From NCBI GenBank assembly GCA_010015745.1, contig ML978195.1:1-64000 (forward strand): a DNA stretch of 64,000 bases. The letters are read 5' to 3'. The position numbers and the translations under genes were made by a program. Below, in pieces: positions 1 through 12,119 of this stretch (position 1 is the stretch's first letter; each line of letters begins with the position of its first letter). Origin of the DNA: Setomelanomma holmii (Eukaryota; Ascomycota; Dothideomycetes; Pleosporales; Phaeosphaeriaceae). A model generated the notes under the pieces. That model was given only the letters and a program-made list of their open reading frames with translations, made no database searches and was not told the DNA's origin.

Positions 1-717
1 TCAATTGGTAGAGCATCCGTTGTTGTGTCCCGATTTTGAAATCTACCTTGCGGATATCGGATTCGTGCCGTACGGCAAGTCATCGCTGGTGTCCTTTTTG
101 GCCGACTACATTGCGCAACAGTGGGCAATTTGCCAAACTTTGCCTTGTCAGACTCATTCGTACGACCTCGCATTTATAGCATCATGGGGCGCGGATGTCT
201 GACAATCTCACTGTTTCTCGCTGCCGCTTCCGCAGCGGAAGCGGAGCGGCGCGTCGCGGCTTCTAGAAGGCAAGTTGGCCGAGATGGTGTAACAATCGAT
301 GTAATGGCGGTGAGACAAAGTGTTGTTATTTAGGCAAACGTGACGCGAAGAGCAGGGAATTATTTCATGTCAGACAAGCCAAATATCATTACTAGATGAT
401 AGTACCGAATGTCGTATCGAGGAAGACAAAGACAGCGTGTCGAAGTGATTCGAGCTCCATTAGAAACGTGTACCAATTCTATACCCATGTCCGAATGAAC
501 CGATGTAAAATGGGGAATCAGGACCAACTGAAAGGTACAATGAGCAGCGATCAACGCGCGCGGTCGTCAATATACATGCCAATCCATACATCAGAAGAAA
601 AAGACCGGCAACGCAGCGCTTGCTAAATGCGGACACCAAGAATTAAGAACATATTCCCATCTCAATCCAAAAATTTCAAGAAAATACGTCCGGAACCACC
701 CTCTCTCGTACACTCAA
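1..717. other. no gene recognised
   Basis: Only short overlapping open frames without protein-like composition are present on either strand. I see no domain motif, no splice-joined frame and no RNA gene. The stretch may be promoter or downstream sequence of a gene outside the window. Confidence 0.5.
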
Positions 718-933
718 TCACGACCGCTCGGAGCCATTGGGACTTCGCTGCTCCTGCGGTGTCGATGGGAAACTGAAATCCACGGGCGATGGGGGCGGCG
801 CTGGTGTCTCTTTATCACCCGCGTCTGAGATGCGGCTTGATGAGGCTTTGAATGCGGCGCTGACGTCGTGGCCCAGAGTTGAGTTTGTGAGGATCGACAG
901 GCGTTGGCGGGGGTTGAATGTTGATGAGGGCAT
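718..933 (-). CDS. small hypothetical protein, 71 aa
   Basis: A short frame starts at an ATG at 933 and ends in TGA at 718. The product begins MPSSTFNPRQRLSIL and is Ser/Pro-rich towards its end (a PAPPPSPVDFSFPSTP segment), which looks more like a disordered fungal regulatory or adaptor peptide than like random translation. I recognise no family, signal peptide or membrane segment. The frame stays open upstream to 1089 but only from a non-ATG codon there, so an upstream exon is possible. It stands alone, with gene-free DNA on both sides. It could be spurious. Confidence 0.33.
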   Translation of the reverse strand: MPSSTFNPRQRLSILTNSTLGHDVSAAFKASSSRISDAGDKETPAPPPSPVDFSFPSTPQEQRSPNGSERS

Positions 934-3878
934 TGTGTTAGGTTGTGGGAGGGTGATGTGGATTGGCTGTGGTTGAGAATGAGGAGATTGTATGTCGTAG
1001 TAGACGTCAATTTGTGGTTGAATAGATGTGTGCTCGGTTTGGATGCGTCGAGGAATTGTGATGTGGTGTGGATTATATCGAGGGTGCAATCCGGGGTTTA
1101 TAGTGCGAGTATGGTTCCTGGACGTGGGCTAGAGGTCGGGATGCCGAAAGATCAGACAGCACGCGGGCCGGAGTCGATAAATGCGTGATGAGATGTCAAG
1201 CCCAAATTCTAGCAACGAGGCGATGAGCTGTCTTTTCACGTTCCTGGGTGAGTGAGTCAGATAATATCCGAGCATGCATCATGTTGCGACAAGGCTGAGC
1301 GTGGGCGTGCGTTGGCATGCATCTACCGGATTCGGCCAGGAATGGCGGAGCCCCGGATTCGCCCCATGAGGAACAAATGTCGTGGCTTGCATGTGAGGCT
1401 TACTTACTGGCTGGGGTGGTACTGCCAACGAGGATGCGAAGATGCGAGAAGCTGTTGTGGTTGATAGGCTGGTGGGCGGTTTATCCGGCAGCGAGTGGTG
1501 AGATGCAGGTTGCGTCTTACTCCGGTGAATGGTTTTGTGAAGTTGTTGCGATGACTGACGGACGGGCAGGCTTTATGAGCGCGACGATGTGGACAGGGAT
1601 GAGACAGGGAGAGAATAATCCTTCGTCTCGGTGCTGAGTTGTGCTTTGTGATGTGTGGTTGCAGATGACGATTCCAATCCCAAAGGGGCGTGTCTATGCT
1701 CTTTATATTCCGCTGCTATTCACCGCCGAAACCTGAATCGCCTCGTTTGGGCTGTTTGGGCCGGAAGCAAGAGACGCTTTGAGCAAAAAGAAAAGCCGTA
1801 TCAGCAATTAGATGCGCCGTAGCAGCCACGGGGAAGCGGACGGTTGCGCTCCTTGCTTCCCCCGGTGTTGCACCTAGGCGCAAGTTCCACCCCACGCCCC
1901 AAACCAACAAGGTTCTAGAGACGATGGCGTCTGGGGTATTGACTGCCATGATCGGTTTATTCCCTGAGACGGTGATGCATACGAGATGCGAGTCTGCATG
2001 CGACAAACATGGTAATACAGGCCTACATGCTGCATGGCCGTCTGCAGCCTCCCACGCATTCCTTTATCAAGACAATGCTGGAAATGGATGCCTATCGCAA
2101 ACGGAAAGAAGAAGCAAACCAGCACACACTCACGGCCGTCTGCGGGTAACAATCGCGGCTGTAGTCCATCTGACGTGGGTGACACGGTGGCTTTTGGGCT
2201 CGCAAGCAAGGCACCGTCCAGTTGTGGTGCGGACAAGTCATTCTCTGACCGCTTCTTGAAATGCGCCATTCATCCCACGCGAGGGGCTTGCAGGCGCATA
2301 ACAGAATGGGGAAAGTGGAGACCTTTCCCCGGGAACCGGCAGTCCGGGACTCGTCCACTTTCCAGCAGAGGTATGAATCTGGAACTCTGACGACGTCTCA
2401 ATCCCGTACTGATCCGCATGAGATTTGCGCTGCGTTTTACGATGCACGCTGGCACGAGAGCAGGGAGAATACCTGGAGGCGAGCGTCGCATCGAGGCAAG
2501 ACTCCCACGTCCAACGGGCATTAAGTTCCTGGATAGGGAGGTAGGCGTTGCGCGGGAGTGCCAGAGCGCGCTCTCATCCGGCCGAGATGATCCAGCATCG
2601 AGACTTCGAGAAGGGCATTGGAAGGGCGCTCGAGCCGTTTCTTCCTCCGAGAAAGCGTCCCACGACTCGTAAGAACATTCTTTGGCCTTTTCCTTTCTTG
2701 TTAAGGACTTCCTCCCGCCGTTCCGCAGCGACACTTGCCTTCCTTAATGGCGACCGGCAGATGTCCGGCAGAAATGTAACATCTCGTCAGACCCCCGACC
2801 GCCCTGCGTTGGCACGTACGCTTGCGTTGTTATGCTCGCCCACAATGAAGCAGCTTCGGCGCCGAAAAGCTTGCACGTAACAGCATCATGCCGGGAACAA
2901 ATGCTGCGTGTCTGTTCTGGCAGCCTCACATCCTCCACGTCAGCCCAACAGCGTGTCATCCTCAATCCCGGCTGCTGGAAGTCTACGGACCGAAAAAAGT
3001 AATCCGCATCTGCACCGACGCCTGCTCGTTGTCGTGCCACGGTGTGAAAAGCCAGGGCCAAAGCCACCTTGTCATCGCGCTATCGTGTCACCGCGTCGAA
3101 TAGGAAGGCCTGGGAGATTCGCTTGTTACGCATCTCAAATTTCATCATGACTGCGCGAAGCACGACGGCTGGGTTTCGGCGGCTGGCGGCATTGCTTTTG
3201 ACAAGCCGCTTTCCCCGAAACAAACTTTATAGGCTGATCTGCGGTGGTGTCTCCCCGCAAGTGTAGTGCAACGTCGCGCTTCCGATCGATAAATTAGGGC
3301 ATGCGAGGCGGTCTGCGTTCCGATGGGAGAAGGAAATTTGGTCGTCTCGTGTGATGGTTGAGGTCAATTTCTTCTTGTCTTTCATCCTGTCTGTATTATT
3401 TCCAATGTCTTTCTGTCTTGATCCCAAAGTATGTCTGTTACTCCCCAAATATTCCTCTTTGAGCGTCTCATGTATGCATGGAGAGCAGGAGTGTAAAATG
3501 TCTTGATCTCGGGGTAAGGCGGAGTCGTAGTGATGTCGACGCCCACGTGTTATATGCGGATGGAAATAGAATACCTAACCTAAGGGCCTTTTTTCTTTGG
3601 CGCTATCACCTTCCTTCAAAATAACTGCGCGATAATCTGGTAAGTGATGTTCTCATCATACCAGGCGCCCATTTTGCGATCGAATTTGTTTTGCTTTCAC
3701 CTTGCCCGTGGCAATGCCAACATGGACGCGATATTCATTTTGTGGGCGTTCGGCAAAGCCGAGATCCTAACTCACCTTCACCTCGAGTAAGCGAATTAGT
3801 GCTTTCGATCTGTGGAATAATCTCGCAGCCGCGCAAATCTCTATAGATCCTCAACTCCATGCTCTGAGGACCAGCCCT
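934..3878. other. gene-free stretch, about 2.9 kb
   Basis: Several open frames of 60-154 codons overlap on both strands (for example 2270-2734 minus), but none has a recognisable motif, convincing composition or a splice partner. I see no transposon ends. It forms the left flank of the decayed paralogue region. Confidence 0.45.
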
Positions 3879-6440
3879 GTGGTCACAAGAAGGTATGTTA
3901 ATGACAATGGTCGCACATATTCGCCAGCTGCTTCAAAAGCGGGTATGACAATCCAGCGAGCTTTGGCGCTCCAGGTGGAATACGACGAGCACATGCATCG
4001 CATGTCCCCATCCGAGACCGAGGTCGATCGCGTGATGCAAAAGCAAGCAAGTCAGATCCCAAGCAGCGATCATACACCCATCACCGAATACCGCGAACGC
4101 GCAGAGGTCTTTTCGGAGCACATCTTCCAAGATCAACATGGTGTACATGCCACTCTTGTGTACTACGAAGCGCTGATACGCAAGCGTTGGACGAAAATGA
4201 GTAAAAAGCTTAAGAAGGGCTTATTACTCTCAGTCTAGCCCGATATCAACCGCCGACATCGACCTGACTTGGAGCGTATGATGAGCGGACGAGACGATAC
4301 CACGGGCGAGAAGTGCGCCAAGTTCGGACAAGGTGAATATTCCTTGCCATACATAAATCTGGAAGATCTTCTTCAACCGAAAAACTTTCTCATGCTTCTG
4401 AATTCTCGTGGACGCCATGATCCCGATGAGTTCGCCTATTCTGACCTCGAGTTGGCGCCACTATTCAAGCTCAGGAAGGAATTCTTAGCCTTGCGCAAAG
4501 AGAGTGTCACCATGGCTTTCATCGGCCGCAAGTCTGCCCAGAGCTACGAGCAATTCATCGAATGGAAGGATGACTTCGCCGCCATCGAGAGCATGAAAGC
4601 AGGGCGCACTGTGCATGTAGAGCACGGTATGCAGATCCTCATCATCCAAGAGAGCGTGTGGAGGTTCCTCGCCAATTGTCTGCGCATACTGCTGGTAGAT
4701 GTGTTCAAGGACGGTGTGCCACTCGACCTAGAGCCACAGTTGGAACCACCACCGCTCACCTCTAACAATGACTCTCTTACGTGCCTCGATATCATATCAC
4801 GCGAAGCTCCATATCAGCTGCCTTCGAAACTAGATATTCCGCGACTGCAAGCCCCTGCAAGTGCCCAGAAGGATCACGCCGTTGATCACGCCATTTCTCT
4901 CAGGGAGGATCCTGGCTACTTCGTCGAGATGACGGAGCGATACCGAAGCCACAGACCTCATTTCCTACTAGACCAATATGGCTGCTCACATCCGATGCCA
5001 AAGGTTTTGCAAGTTACTGCAAAGCGCAGAGGCAGATGGCAGCCGATGCGCACTGTGCTGTTTTCGTCTGGCATGAACTTCAAGAGCGCGTCACCAAGCT
5101 CCAAAATCATTCATCGAAGTATGCACCAGAGATCTCTCCGCACAAAGACCTGCCCTTGGAATATCTAGAAGCGATGGCAGAGACACGATACTTCCTGGAG
5201 AAGATCAGCTTGGATCTTATAGATGTGCTTAAGGCAGCATTCCGATCTTCTTCCCCGCTTCGCTCATGTCATTATCGCGAGGATGTAGGAGATGGTACCA
5301 TGAACATGTGTCGTGTCATGATCTCCAGCAACATTGATACCAAAGACGAAGTTCTAATGCATGTCCTGATGCTCATTCAGATTTTTGGGGATAAAGGCAC
5401 GAGAGAATTCGTAAGTCTGCATTCCATTCTTGACGAGTTCGAGCATTTGATGCAAGACGAGCCACGAGCAAAGACTTTGATCACGCAACATGTAGCATCG
5501 ACGCTCTCTCAACTTTCAGTCATGTCCGAATGCCTCCATCATCTGCACCTGTTTCAACCATGGGCGCGAAAGGTTGAGAATATGATCGAAGACAATCGAG
5601 CTCGATACTTGGGTGGTTACGAAGTCGTCATCCGCCCTTGGGATGTCATCAACAAGGTCGCCGAGAAGTTCGTTGACCCCAAACTGTTCAAACTTGGTAA
5701 TCCTAAGGACGGAAAATTCGATTATCCAGCAGAGAAACGCTGCACTCGCGAAACAGTCAAGGCTATGATCGCCGCAGAGGCTGCGTTAGATGCTTTTTGG
5801 AGGGCGGCGAATGCTCATTGGGTGCGTTACACTGGAACCACTCCTGTCGCTCTTGTCAAGCACGTCATTGGCGATCGTGTCCTGCATAGAACACCATTTT
5901 GGATTGAGCCTGCGACCAGCCCTCCTTCAGAGCAGGAAGACATCAGCACGTACACCAAGTCAGATCCGTTCTTCGGCCATGCCCATGACATGAGCAAGCA
6001 GATCACCGGAAACTTCAAGAAGCTCGAGATTTCAGCCAAGGAGAAGCAAAAGACTCGAGGTCTCATCGCCAAGGAGCACAATGTAACTACAGTCCTCAAC
6101 GACCAGCCAGAAGTCACATCTTCAAAGCCTATCATCGCCGTCGACAAGCGTGCTGCGAAGGTCTTCAATAGCCTCTTTCATTCGCCTGACTCCCCTAATC
6201 AGCCTGGCGAGGTGGCATGGCCAGACTTCCTTCACGCTATGGTCAAGGCCGGCTTCGGTGCTGAGAAGCTCCAAGGCTCTGCATGGCACTTTACCCCACA
6301 CAACCTCCGATGCCGACGGATCGATCCAGTTCCACGAGCCTCATCCGGGCAACAAGTTGCCTTTCACTTGGGCTCGTCGCTACAGCCGTCGGCTAGCTAG
6401 ATCATTCGGCTGGACTCGAGAAAGCTTTACGCTTGCTTGA
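3879..6440 (+). pseudogene. decayed paralogue 1 of a large fungal family (DUF6604-like)
   Basis: This is the most complete of three related broken genes in the window. The frame is open from about 3879 (first in-frame ATG 3945) and contains an IRKRW motif. It hits TAG at 4236-4238, then continues in the same frame to about 5000. There it must shift to the frame read from 5010 to about 6310, and shift again to reach the conserved C-terminus ending at TGA 6438-6440. The C-terminal part carries the family signatures: an ITGNF block, a GF..EKLQGSAWHF block, the FHEPHP box and a final RR..RRL.R.FGW. The TAG aligns with Trp in paralogue 3. No GT-AG intron of normal size explains either shift; the only GT...AG candidate near 5000 is 26 bases long. 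From memory, intact relatives are roughly 850-950 aa and are annotated as hypothetical. The DUF6604 label is from memory and uncertain; membership of one family is clear from comparing the three copies. Confidence 0.75.
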
Positions 6441-7426
6441 GGTGACACGCGCTGCCACCAACCTTCGGGACAATCAAGGCTGCCTGCGTTGAGCTGCATT
6501 GGGATAACGACCTATGCAAACTTCTTGTGCAAACTCTTCTTGATTCATGGCTGTTGGTGCTGAATTGGTACGGTCTGTATAACACACCTACCTTGCGTTC
6601 ACTTCTTGGCTACTCTCGACATCGTTGAGCTTGCTGCCCGCTTGCGCACAGTCACGCTTCACGATCTCGGGACGCCTGAAATGGACTACACGTAGTTGGA
6701 GAGGTACCTTACACGGTCAATTCATCTTTCTAAACTTTACCTCGTCCCCTTCATTTTTTCGATTTCCTCATATCACTGTGCTATCTCGTTTCATTCAATT
6801 TTCCTGCATGTCGATTCCGTGATTCTCGTCCACATTCACACGATCTCCAGTGCTTGTGACGTTACTGCTTGTCGAACTTGACGTGTCGTGGGCCTAGAGT
6901 TTGCCCAAACTATATGCTGGCACGTGAAGTGCTCTTCCGTTGTTCATGCAAGTCAGGTCCTCTGGCTTGACGGGATATACTATGTGCTATGATACCTCAA
7001 AAAGCAATTGACCATGGACATCTCCATCACCTCGGGTCGCAGCGAAATGGGCCATCGGTGTCCGTCGTTCTATCGATGCAATACTCCACGCTCAGTCCAA
7101 CCTTAATGCTCACCAGAAAGGTCTTTCTCGGTGCCAATGCTGTCCTCTCCGCTTCGTTCTTTGATGGACATCGAACTCTCTGGCACGCCCCAATGGTCTC
7201 ATACAGGATTCACTTGCGAGTGAAAATGACGGACCGTGTCGTTCGGCTTGCGGTCACGCTCTTTCTCGGATTTGTCCAGGCGAATTCCCGCGCGCGTTCT
7301 GCATACGTATACTAATAGCCCGTTGGTGAGAATTCTACGTTTGGCCTCCCTTTCTACCCTTCACCCCGCAATCAACGTCCACCATCGAGTCCAGCAGTAC
7401 TGCCTCCCGCGTGGATCATTGACCGT
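6441..7426. other. intergenic, no gene recognised
   Basis: The sequence lies between broken paralogues 1 and 2. The missing 5' half of paralogue 2 would be expected here, but I could not find its conserved N-terminal blocks in any frame. Confidence 0.45.
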
Positions 7427-8615
7427 ATGATCGTTCTCGAGAACGCCAAACTGGTCATGGTCATGTTCGGGATTGAGGGCTATCGAGCAAGCCTTGAGCT
7501 TCGAAAGTACTTTGTGAGACAGGGACAAGATATCTCGCCTTCCATTCTCAACGACCCAGTTGAGTCTGTTATTTGTGACCTGCTCAAAGCTATTGTCGAG
7601 TCGTCAGACAAGGCTTGGATCGAGATCCGCTTCCGCATCGATCTACTTGAGACATTCATGCGAAAGAACGACAAGAACAGGGGTTTGGTGAGCTAGCTGG
7701 CCCGTCAAGGTATACCCAAACTCTCCGTGCTGGCAGAATGCTCTCTTGTATTTGAGCTCCAGCCATGGTACCACAAGATCCATTTGCATGCATTCGGTCA
7801 GAAGGATGACTACTATGAGGGCTTGTGGGACGCTTTCCATTCTTGGATCAAGGTTTTCGGAAGCCCTTGGAAATCTGACAGCAGCAGATTCGATTGTCCT
7901 GAGGACGAAAGCAAAAGCAAGAAGAAAACCATCGACCCGATGTGCCGGGCCGAAGCCAATCTGGACACATTCTGGCGCAGCGCCGACGCTGACCTCACGA
8001 ATATCGCCAATGTTCATGCACAAAGTGCTATTCGCCAAGTCCTCGACCGCATCGGAGACATGAAGCGGACCAAGTCTTGGAGTGAGAGACATCAGGCCGT
8101 CGTGCCAAAAACGCTTGCGGATGAAGACCTGTATAATCCTGAGCCATTATCGCACGCGTTCCATGACGCTTCGAAGGAGATCACTGGAAACTTCGAGAAG
8201 ACAATGACATCGACCAAGGGCAAGGAGAAAACACCTGGCGACCCTGCTGCAGCAGACGCTCAAGCGGAGCCAGAGCGCGATCCTTCACCAGAACCAGCCC
8301 GGACGTACAAGATCAATAAGAAGAGCTATGGCGTCTTTACCCAGCTGTATCATGCTCCCGACGCAAACGAAGTGGCCCAAGGCGAAGTCAAATGGCAGGA
8401 CCTCGTCAATGCTCTCATAGATTTGGGCTTTTCTGCTGAGTCTACGGGCAACGTGCAGTGGCAATTCGACCCTTCGAAAGAGATGGGCTTGAAGAAAGGC
8501 ATTAGATGCCACTCACCACATCCTCGTAGTACCTTGACACGTGTGGAAGCGCGACGCTTCGGTGCGCGACTAAAAGGTTTACGGCTGGGATATCAACACC
8601 TTCGAGCTGCAGTAG
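7427..8615 (+). pseudogene. decayed paralogue 2 of the DUF6604-like family, 5' truncated
   Basis: The frame opens with ATG 7427 and matches only the second half of paralogue 1. A TAG at 7694-7696 interrupts it, and the same frame then runs on through the conserved LSVLAEC, AEANLDTFWR and ITGNFEK blocks. In the alignment to paralogue 1 (a LITQ segment against LVS-stop) the TAG faces a Gln. Near the end the frame is lost inside the A-run at 8572-8575. Removing one A restores the family's YGW C-terminus and a stop at 8613-8615. So this copy has one nonsense codon, one homopolymer indel and no N-terminal half. It lies in the same orientation as paralogues 1 and 3. Confidence 0.75.
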
Positions 8616-9539
8616 TGGTAGCAGACTTGAACGACTTACATATTAGACAGACTGGGTGTATAAGGAGACAGCCTGGTTACCTGAACAGAAGGATGCAAGA
8701 GATGAAGCATGTTGGTAGGCAGTCTAGCAACCCAGACTGCAGAGTGTCTGCGGAAGGCAGCATGGAGGAAGATTGAAAGGCGTGTGAATGCGAAGTATGG
8801 TATGAGGTTGGCATTTCGGGCCAGGTGCTGGACACGAATGAGATGCCGCGAGGCATGCAGCATAGAATCCAAAAGCGTTTGTGGTATGTGCCTCTTGACC
8901 CTGGACCATGGCTGTTGCAGGAGGGCATCGCTGTTGCAAACAGCTGAATTCGCCAGTCTTTGCGTAGAGGCGACGCCTACATGTGAGCAGATCCTGATGA
9001 CTTCAAGGCGAAGAACGTACGAAGAAGTTACAGCCGCATATATCTGCTGTCCAAAACAAGGCGTTGAGGAGTCCCCGCAAACTGCGGTGCGTGTAGCTTG
9101 TTACTGACCCCTGGCATAATAGCCACCACATAGAAACGACCTTCAAGACTACAACTAGCTCAGAGAGGACGTAGTAGACAAGACGGCATAGACGTGTTGA
9201 TGCAGACGGGACGGGTAGACTGACTAGATGTGCTTAATGACGTCTCGTTGGTCCAAGCGCCCGCCCTAACTAGAACGTGTCTTGAAGCTCATGTGTAACT
9301 GCGTGAGCAGTGTCGGGTGGAGGCTGTGATCAACGATTGTATTGCTATCTGTTGTCGTGTTGTGATGTTCGTGTTACAAGAGCTTTCAGCTCAGAGGTAA
9401 GTGCACTTGCCCACAGGGCAGTGCCTACTACAATAGGATATCATGTGACTTTAGCCACGTGGTTACATCATGTCTTGTTGCACTAAGCGACTCACTCATT
9501 TTAAAGCTCTGCTGCATATGCTACAAACAACGCGCTGAT
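8616..9539. other. intergenic, no gene recognised
   Basis: Short frames continue past the paralogue 2 pseudogene but lack family blocks. The last few hundred bases are presumably the promoter of the gene starting at 9540. Confidence 0.45.
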
Positions 9540-10142
9540 ATGGACACGTTTCACTTCTTTCCTCGACTCCCGGCAGAGCTTCGCGCACAGATATGGGAAA
9601 TGACAGTCGAGCCTCGCACTGTCGACTTCTACATTGCCGATAAAGATGGGGCTCCAAAAGCTCCCAACGCGTGTCTCGAATCATATTACGCCAACCCGAC
9701 GTTGTCCTCTACGCCTGTACCAGCAATGCTACACACGTGTCTGGAAGCTAGGAAGTTTTGCTCATACGAAAAGGTCTTCCTTTGTGAACATCAGAACCGA
9801 TACGTCTGGTTAAATTTCAACATCGACGTGTTGTCTGTCCCGGATACAATCTTGTATCGACTACTTCCTTTCGCCTCGAAGATCAGACGTCTTCAGATGC
9901 GCTGCGAGCTGAAGGAACACAGTTGGATGCGCTGGTCCACAGGTGTGATCACGCCTGAGCATTTCGAGAACTTGCTTAAAGCCACCATCGTCTGCACGAA
10001 AGAAGATTTGATAGGGTTATTATGGGATGCGAAGGAATATACCTGGCCTTGCGGTGCTGAAAATGTTGTCGTGATAGATTCAGGCGACGGCCAGAAAGTT
10101 ACGCTCAAGGACTATCAAGTTGAAGGAGTGTGGGACGATTGA
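9540..10142 (+). CDS. 2EXR-type (F-box-like) protein, 200 aa
   Basis: This single-exon gene starts at ATG 9540; the frame is open further upstream only from a GTG. The first 30 residues contain the typical 2EXR opening, FPRLPAELRAQIWEM followed by EPRTVDF. An LHTCLEARK.C block follows about 50 residues later, where the family usually has 'all hTCr.SR'. These small proteins are abundant in ascomycetes, and their function is mostly unknown; the N-terminal part resembles F-box proteins, so a role in ubiquitin ligase targeting is often guessed. The frame is fully intact, which contrasts with the broken genes around it. It is probably a lineage-variable accessory gene. Confidence 0.75.
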   Translation: MDTFHFFPRLPAELRAQIWEMTVEPRTVDFYIADKDGAPKAPNACLESYYANPTLSSTPVPAMLHTCLEARKFCSYEKVFLCEHQNRYVWLNFNIDVLSVPDTILYRLLPFASKIRRLQMRCELKEHSWMRWSTGVITPEHFENLLKATIVCTKEDLIGLLWDAKEYTWPCGAENVVVIDSGDGQKVTLKDYQVEGVWDD

Positions 10143-10282
10143 GAACAATGAGGTTCCACTAATCAGCCAGCCTGCCGCTTGATGACTGAACCCACTGGAT
10201 GCAAAATGGCAGTGCTGAAGACTGGACGATCTTTCACCATGGTGTGCTTCTTCGGTCGCCATGTTTCCAACGATGCCATGAA

Positions 10283-10867
10283 CTAGCCCCAGAAAGACAA
10301 GGCCTGCTTGCCCAGCGACTGCTGACCGGCAGTGTTCACATGACAGCCATCCTGTACCTCTTCCTTCTTCAGCAAGAACGACCCAGGATAAATCACACTT
10401 AACAACTTATCATCCTCAGCCCTCTTCGCCCAAGCATCCGTACTTTCCGGCCCTTTCGGTCCCGCCAACTGACACGTCTGCCCAGCCTCATACAACGGCC
10501 GACCCGTTATGTAAATTGTCGCATTCCCCGCTGCATGCTGCCGCGCATTCGCAACCAGCTGCTTGACCTCATCGTACGTCGCATCCTGGGTGGAGATGCA
10601 GATCTGAACCCAGATTACAGAAGGCTTGCCATACTTGGTTACTTGTTGGTCGAAAACCTTCCAAGAGGCAGAGTTGGTGTTTGTCTAGCTCTGCACGACC
10701 ATGCCATTGGTTCCATATGGGCCCCACATGCGTGAGCCGCCGACGGCGACGTAGCCTTGGGCGAAGTTCTCGGCCGTGGAACAGCCGATAAAACCCATGG
10801 ATGGAGCGGCAGAGGATGTGGTGATGGCGCTTGTGGCCAGGAAGGCTAAGGGTGTTGTGAGATGCAT
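10283..10867 (-). pseudogene. secreted GDSL/SGNH-like protein with one in-frame TAG
   Basis: The frame starts at ATG 10867 with a signal peptide (MHLTTPLAFLATSAITTSSA) and runs to a TAG stop at 10283. It is open over 194 codons except for a single TAG at 10685-10687. The mature part contains GFIGCSTAEN, a GGSRMWGPYG block, VWVQICIS, ATIYITG and DGCHVNTAG near the C-terminus, where the SGNH hydrolase His would lie. From memory of related secreted fungal proteins, the TAG replaces Trp in a VVQSW segment, so it is one TGG-to-TAG change. Nothing else is damaged, and both halves keep the same frame. It may be a very young pseudogene, a read-through or edited gene, or a sequencing error. Confidence 0.75.
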
Positions 10868-12119
10868 GTTGATGGCTTGAAGATAGGACAGTAAAGATAT
10901 TGTCGAATGCTAGCTTCTTTTGGTTGATGATTATTCGTGCGTACATCCCTTGCTTTCATGTTCGTAGAAGAGGTCGATGGTAACGTGACGAGGATCTCTG
11001 ATGTTGTAGTCCCACATCCGATCAATTTGACTAGGCGAACGCGAATCCGAGAATAAATTGAACCGCGCTCGGACCATATCTCATCGACGTGGGGAAGTAC
11101 TTGCGGGAGCTCAGCCTAACTGATGTGTTGGCTCTCGGGATTGGCTAGAAGCACAACGCACCAATTGTGTCGTTACCTAATTCTTTACCGCAATCTGGCT
11201 GATGATGAAGGATTGTCGTGTCGATGCAGCGGCAACATAAAACGGGAAGTAAACACAAGACGTGTTGGCAGTCGCATCTACACTGTGGGATCCCGGAACT
11301 TTCTTCCAGAGGTCGGCTCTCAGGAACGGCTTCAAGGATTTCTGTGAATGTGGAGCCGCACAACGGTCTACTGTTCTCCAATCGTGCAGTAGCAAGGACT
11401 TCAGGGTCAGATGAGTGGCGAATGCTGACATGACGTCCAGATTTACTTGAAGTTGGAATAGGATATCATCTTCGCTGTGTTGGTTCCTGGAGACTATCTG
11501 GGTTTAGGGCGATCAATGAAGGATACATTGTCTCATCAAAATAGTCGTGATACTAGAAAAGACGGTACGTAGCCCTTTCAGCGCACCAGCATGCCTATCT
11601 CCGACGGATGCTGTCTAGCACCACACTTTTGATCACTGTCTGATGGAAACCCGATTCCGACGACCCGATACTCGAAACGCAACAAGAACATCGTCCCAAC
11701 CTCTTCTCTCAACACTCCCGTTCATTGTCCTGACTTGGAGAATAATTCGAGAATGACACAGCCTTTTTCTGGTATGCAGATGGTCTCGAGAGTGAGATGA
11801 TGCTGCAGTAATCGCCATTGTATGCGCATGTTGTAATAGCAATAGAGGCCTAGAGGTTGGCTACGTACAAGAGTTACCCCGCAAAATGTGGTTGCTAGTC
11901 ACCAAAGAATCTCCCAGTCGCTTCGATAATCATGGGAAGAGTCGTTTTGCATGTAAGTGAATAGGAACAGAGTTTGAATACGTCATTGCTCACCTTCATC
12001 TCGGATTTTGTTTTGTGTGGACCGCACAAACAAGCAGCAGCGGGTCCGATACCTGAAACCTTCCAACCCCGAAACACTTAAGCACAGAATCTCAACCACC
12101 GAGTGCGCGACTACGCATC
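10868..12119. other. intergenic, no gene recognised
   Basis: This stretch separates the 5' ends of the minus-strand secreted gene and the plus-strand paralogue 3. The frames present are short, without motifs. Confidence 0.5.

Noticed and set aside
1..60. tRNA-like start (TCAATTGGTAGAGCA resembles an A-box)
   Set aside because: No B-box (GGTTCGA-type) or closing acceptor stem follows within tRNA distance.
2270..2734. 154-codon minus-strand frame
   Set aside because: Overlaps other frames of similar length on the opposite strand, with no motif and Arg/Ser-rich random-like composition.
4983..5037. intron that would explain the first frameshift in paralogue 1
   Set aside because: The only GT...AG pair of the right phase is 26 bases apart, too short for a fungal spliceosomal intron.
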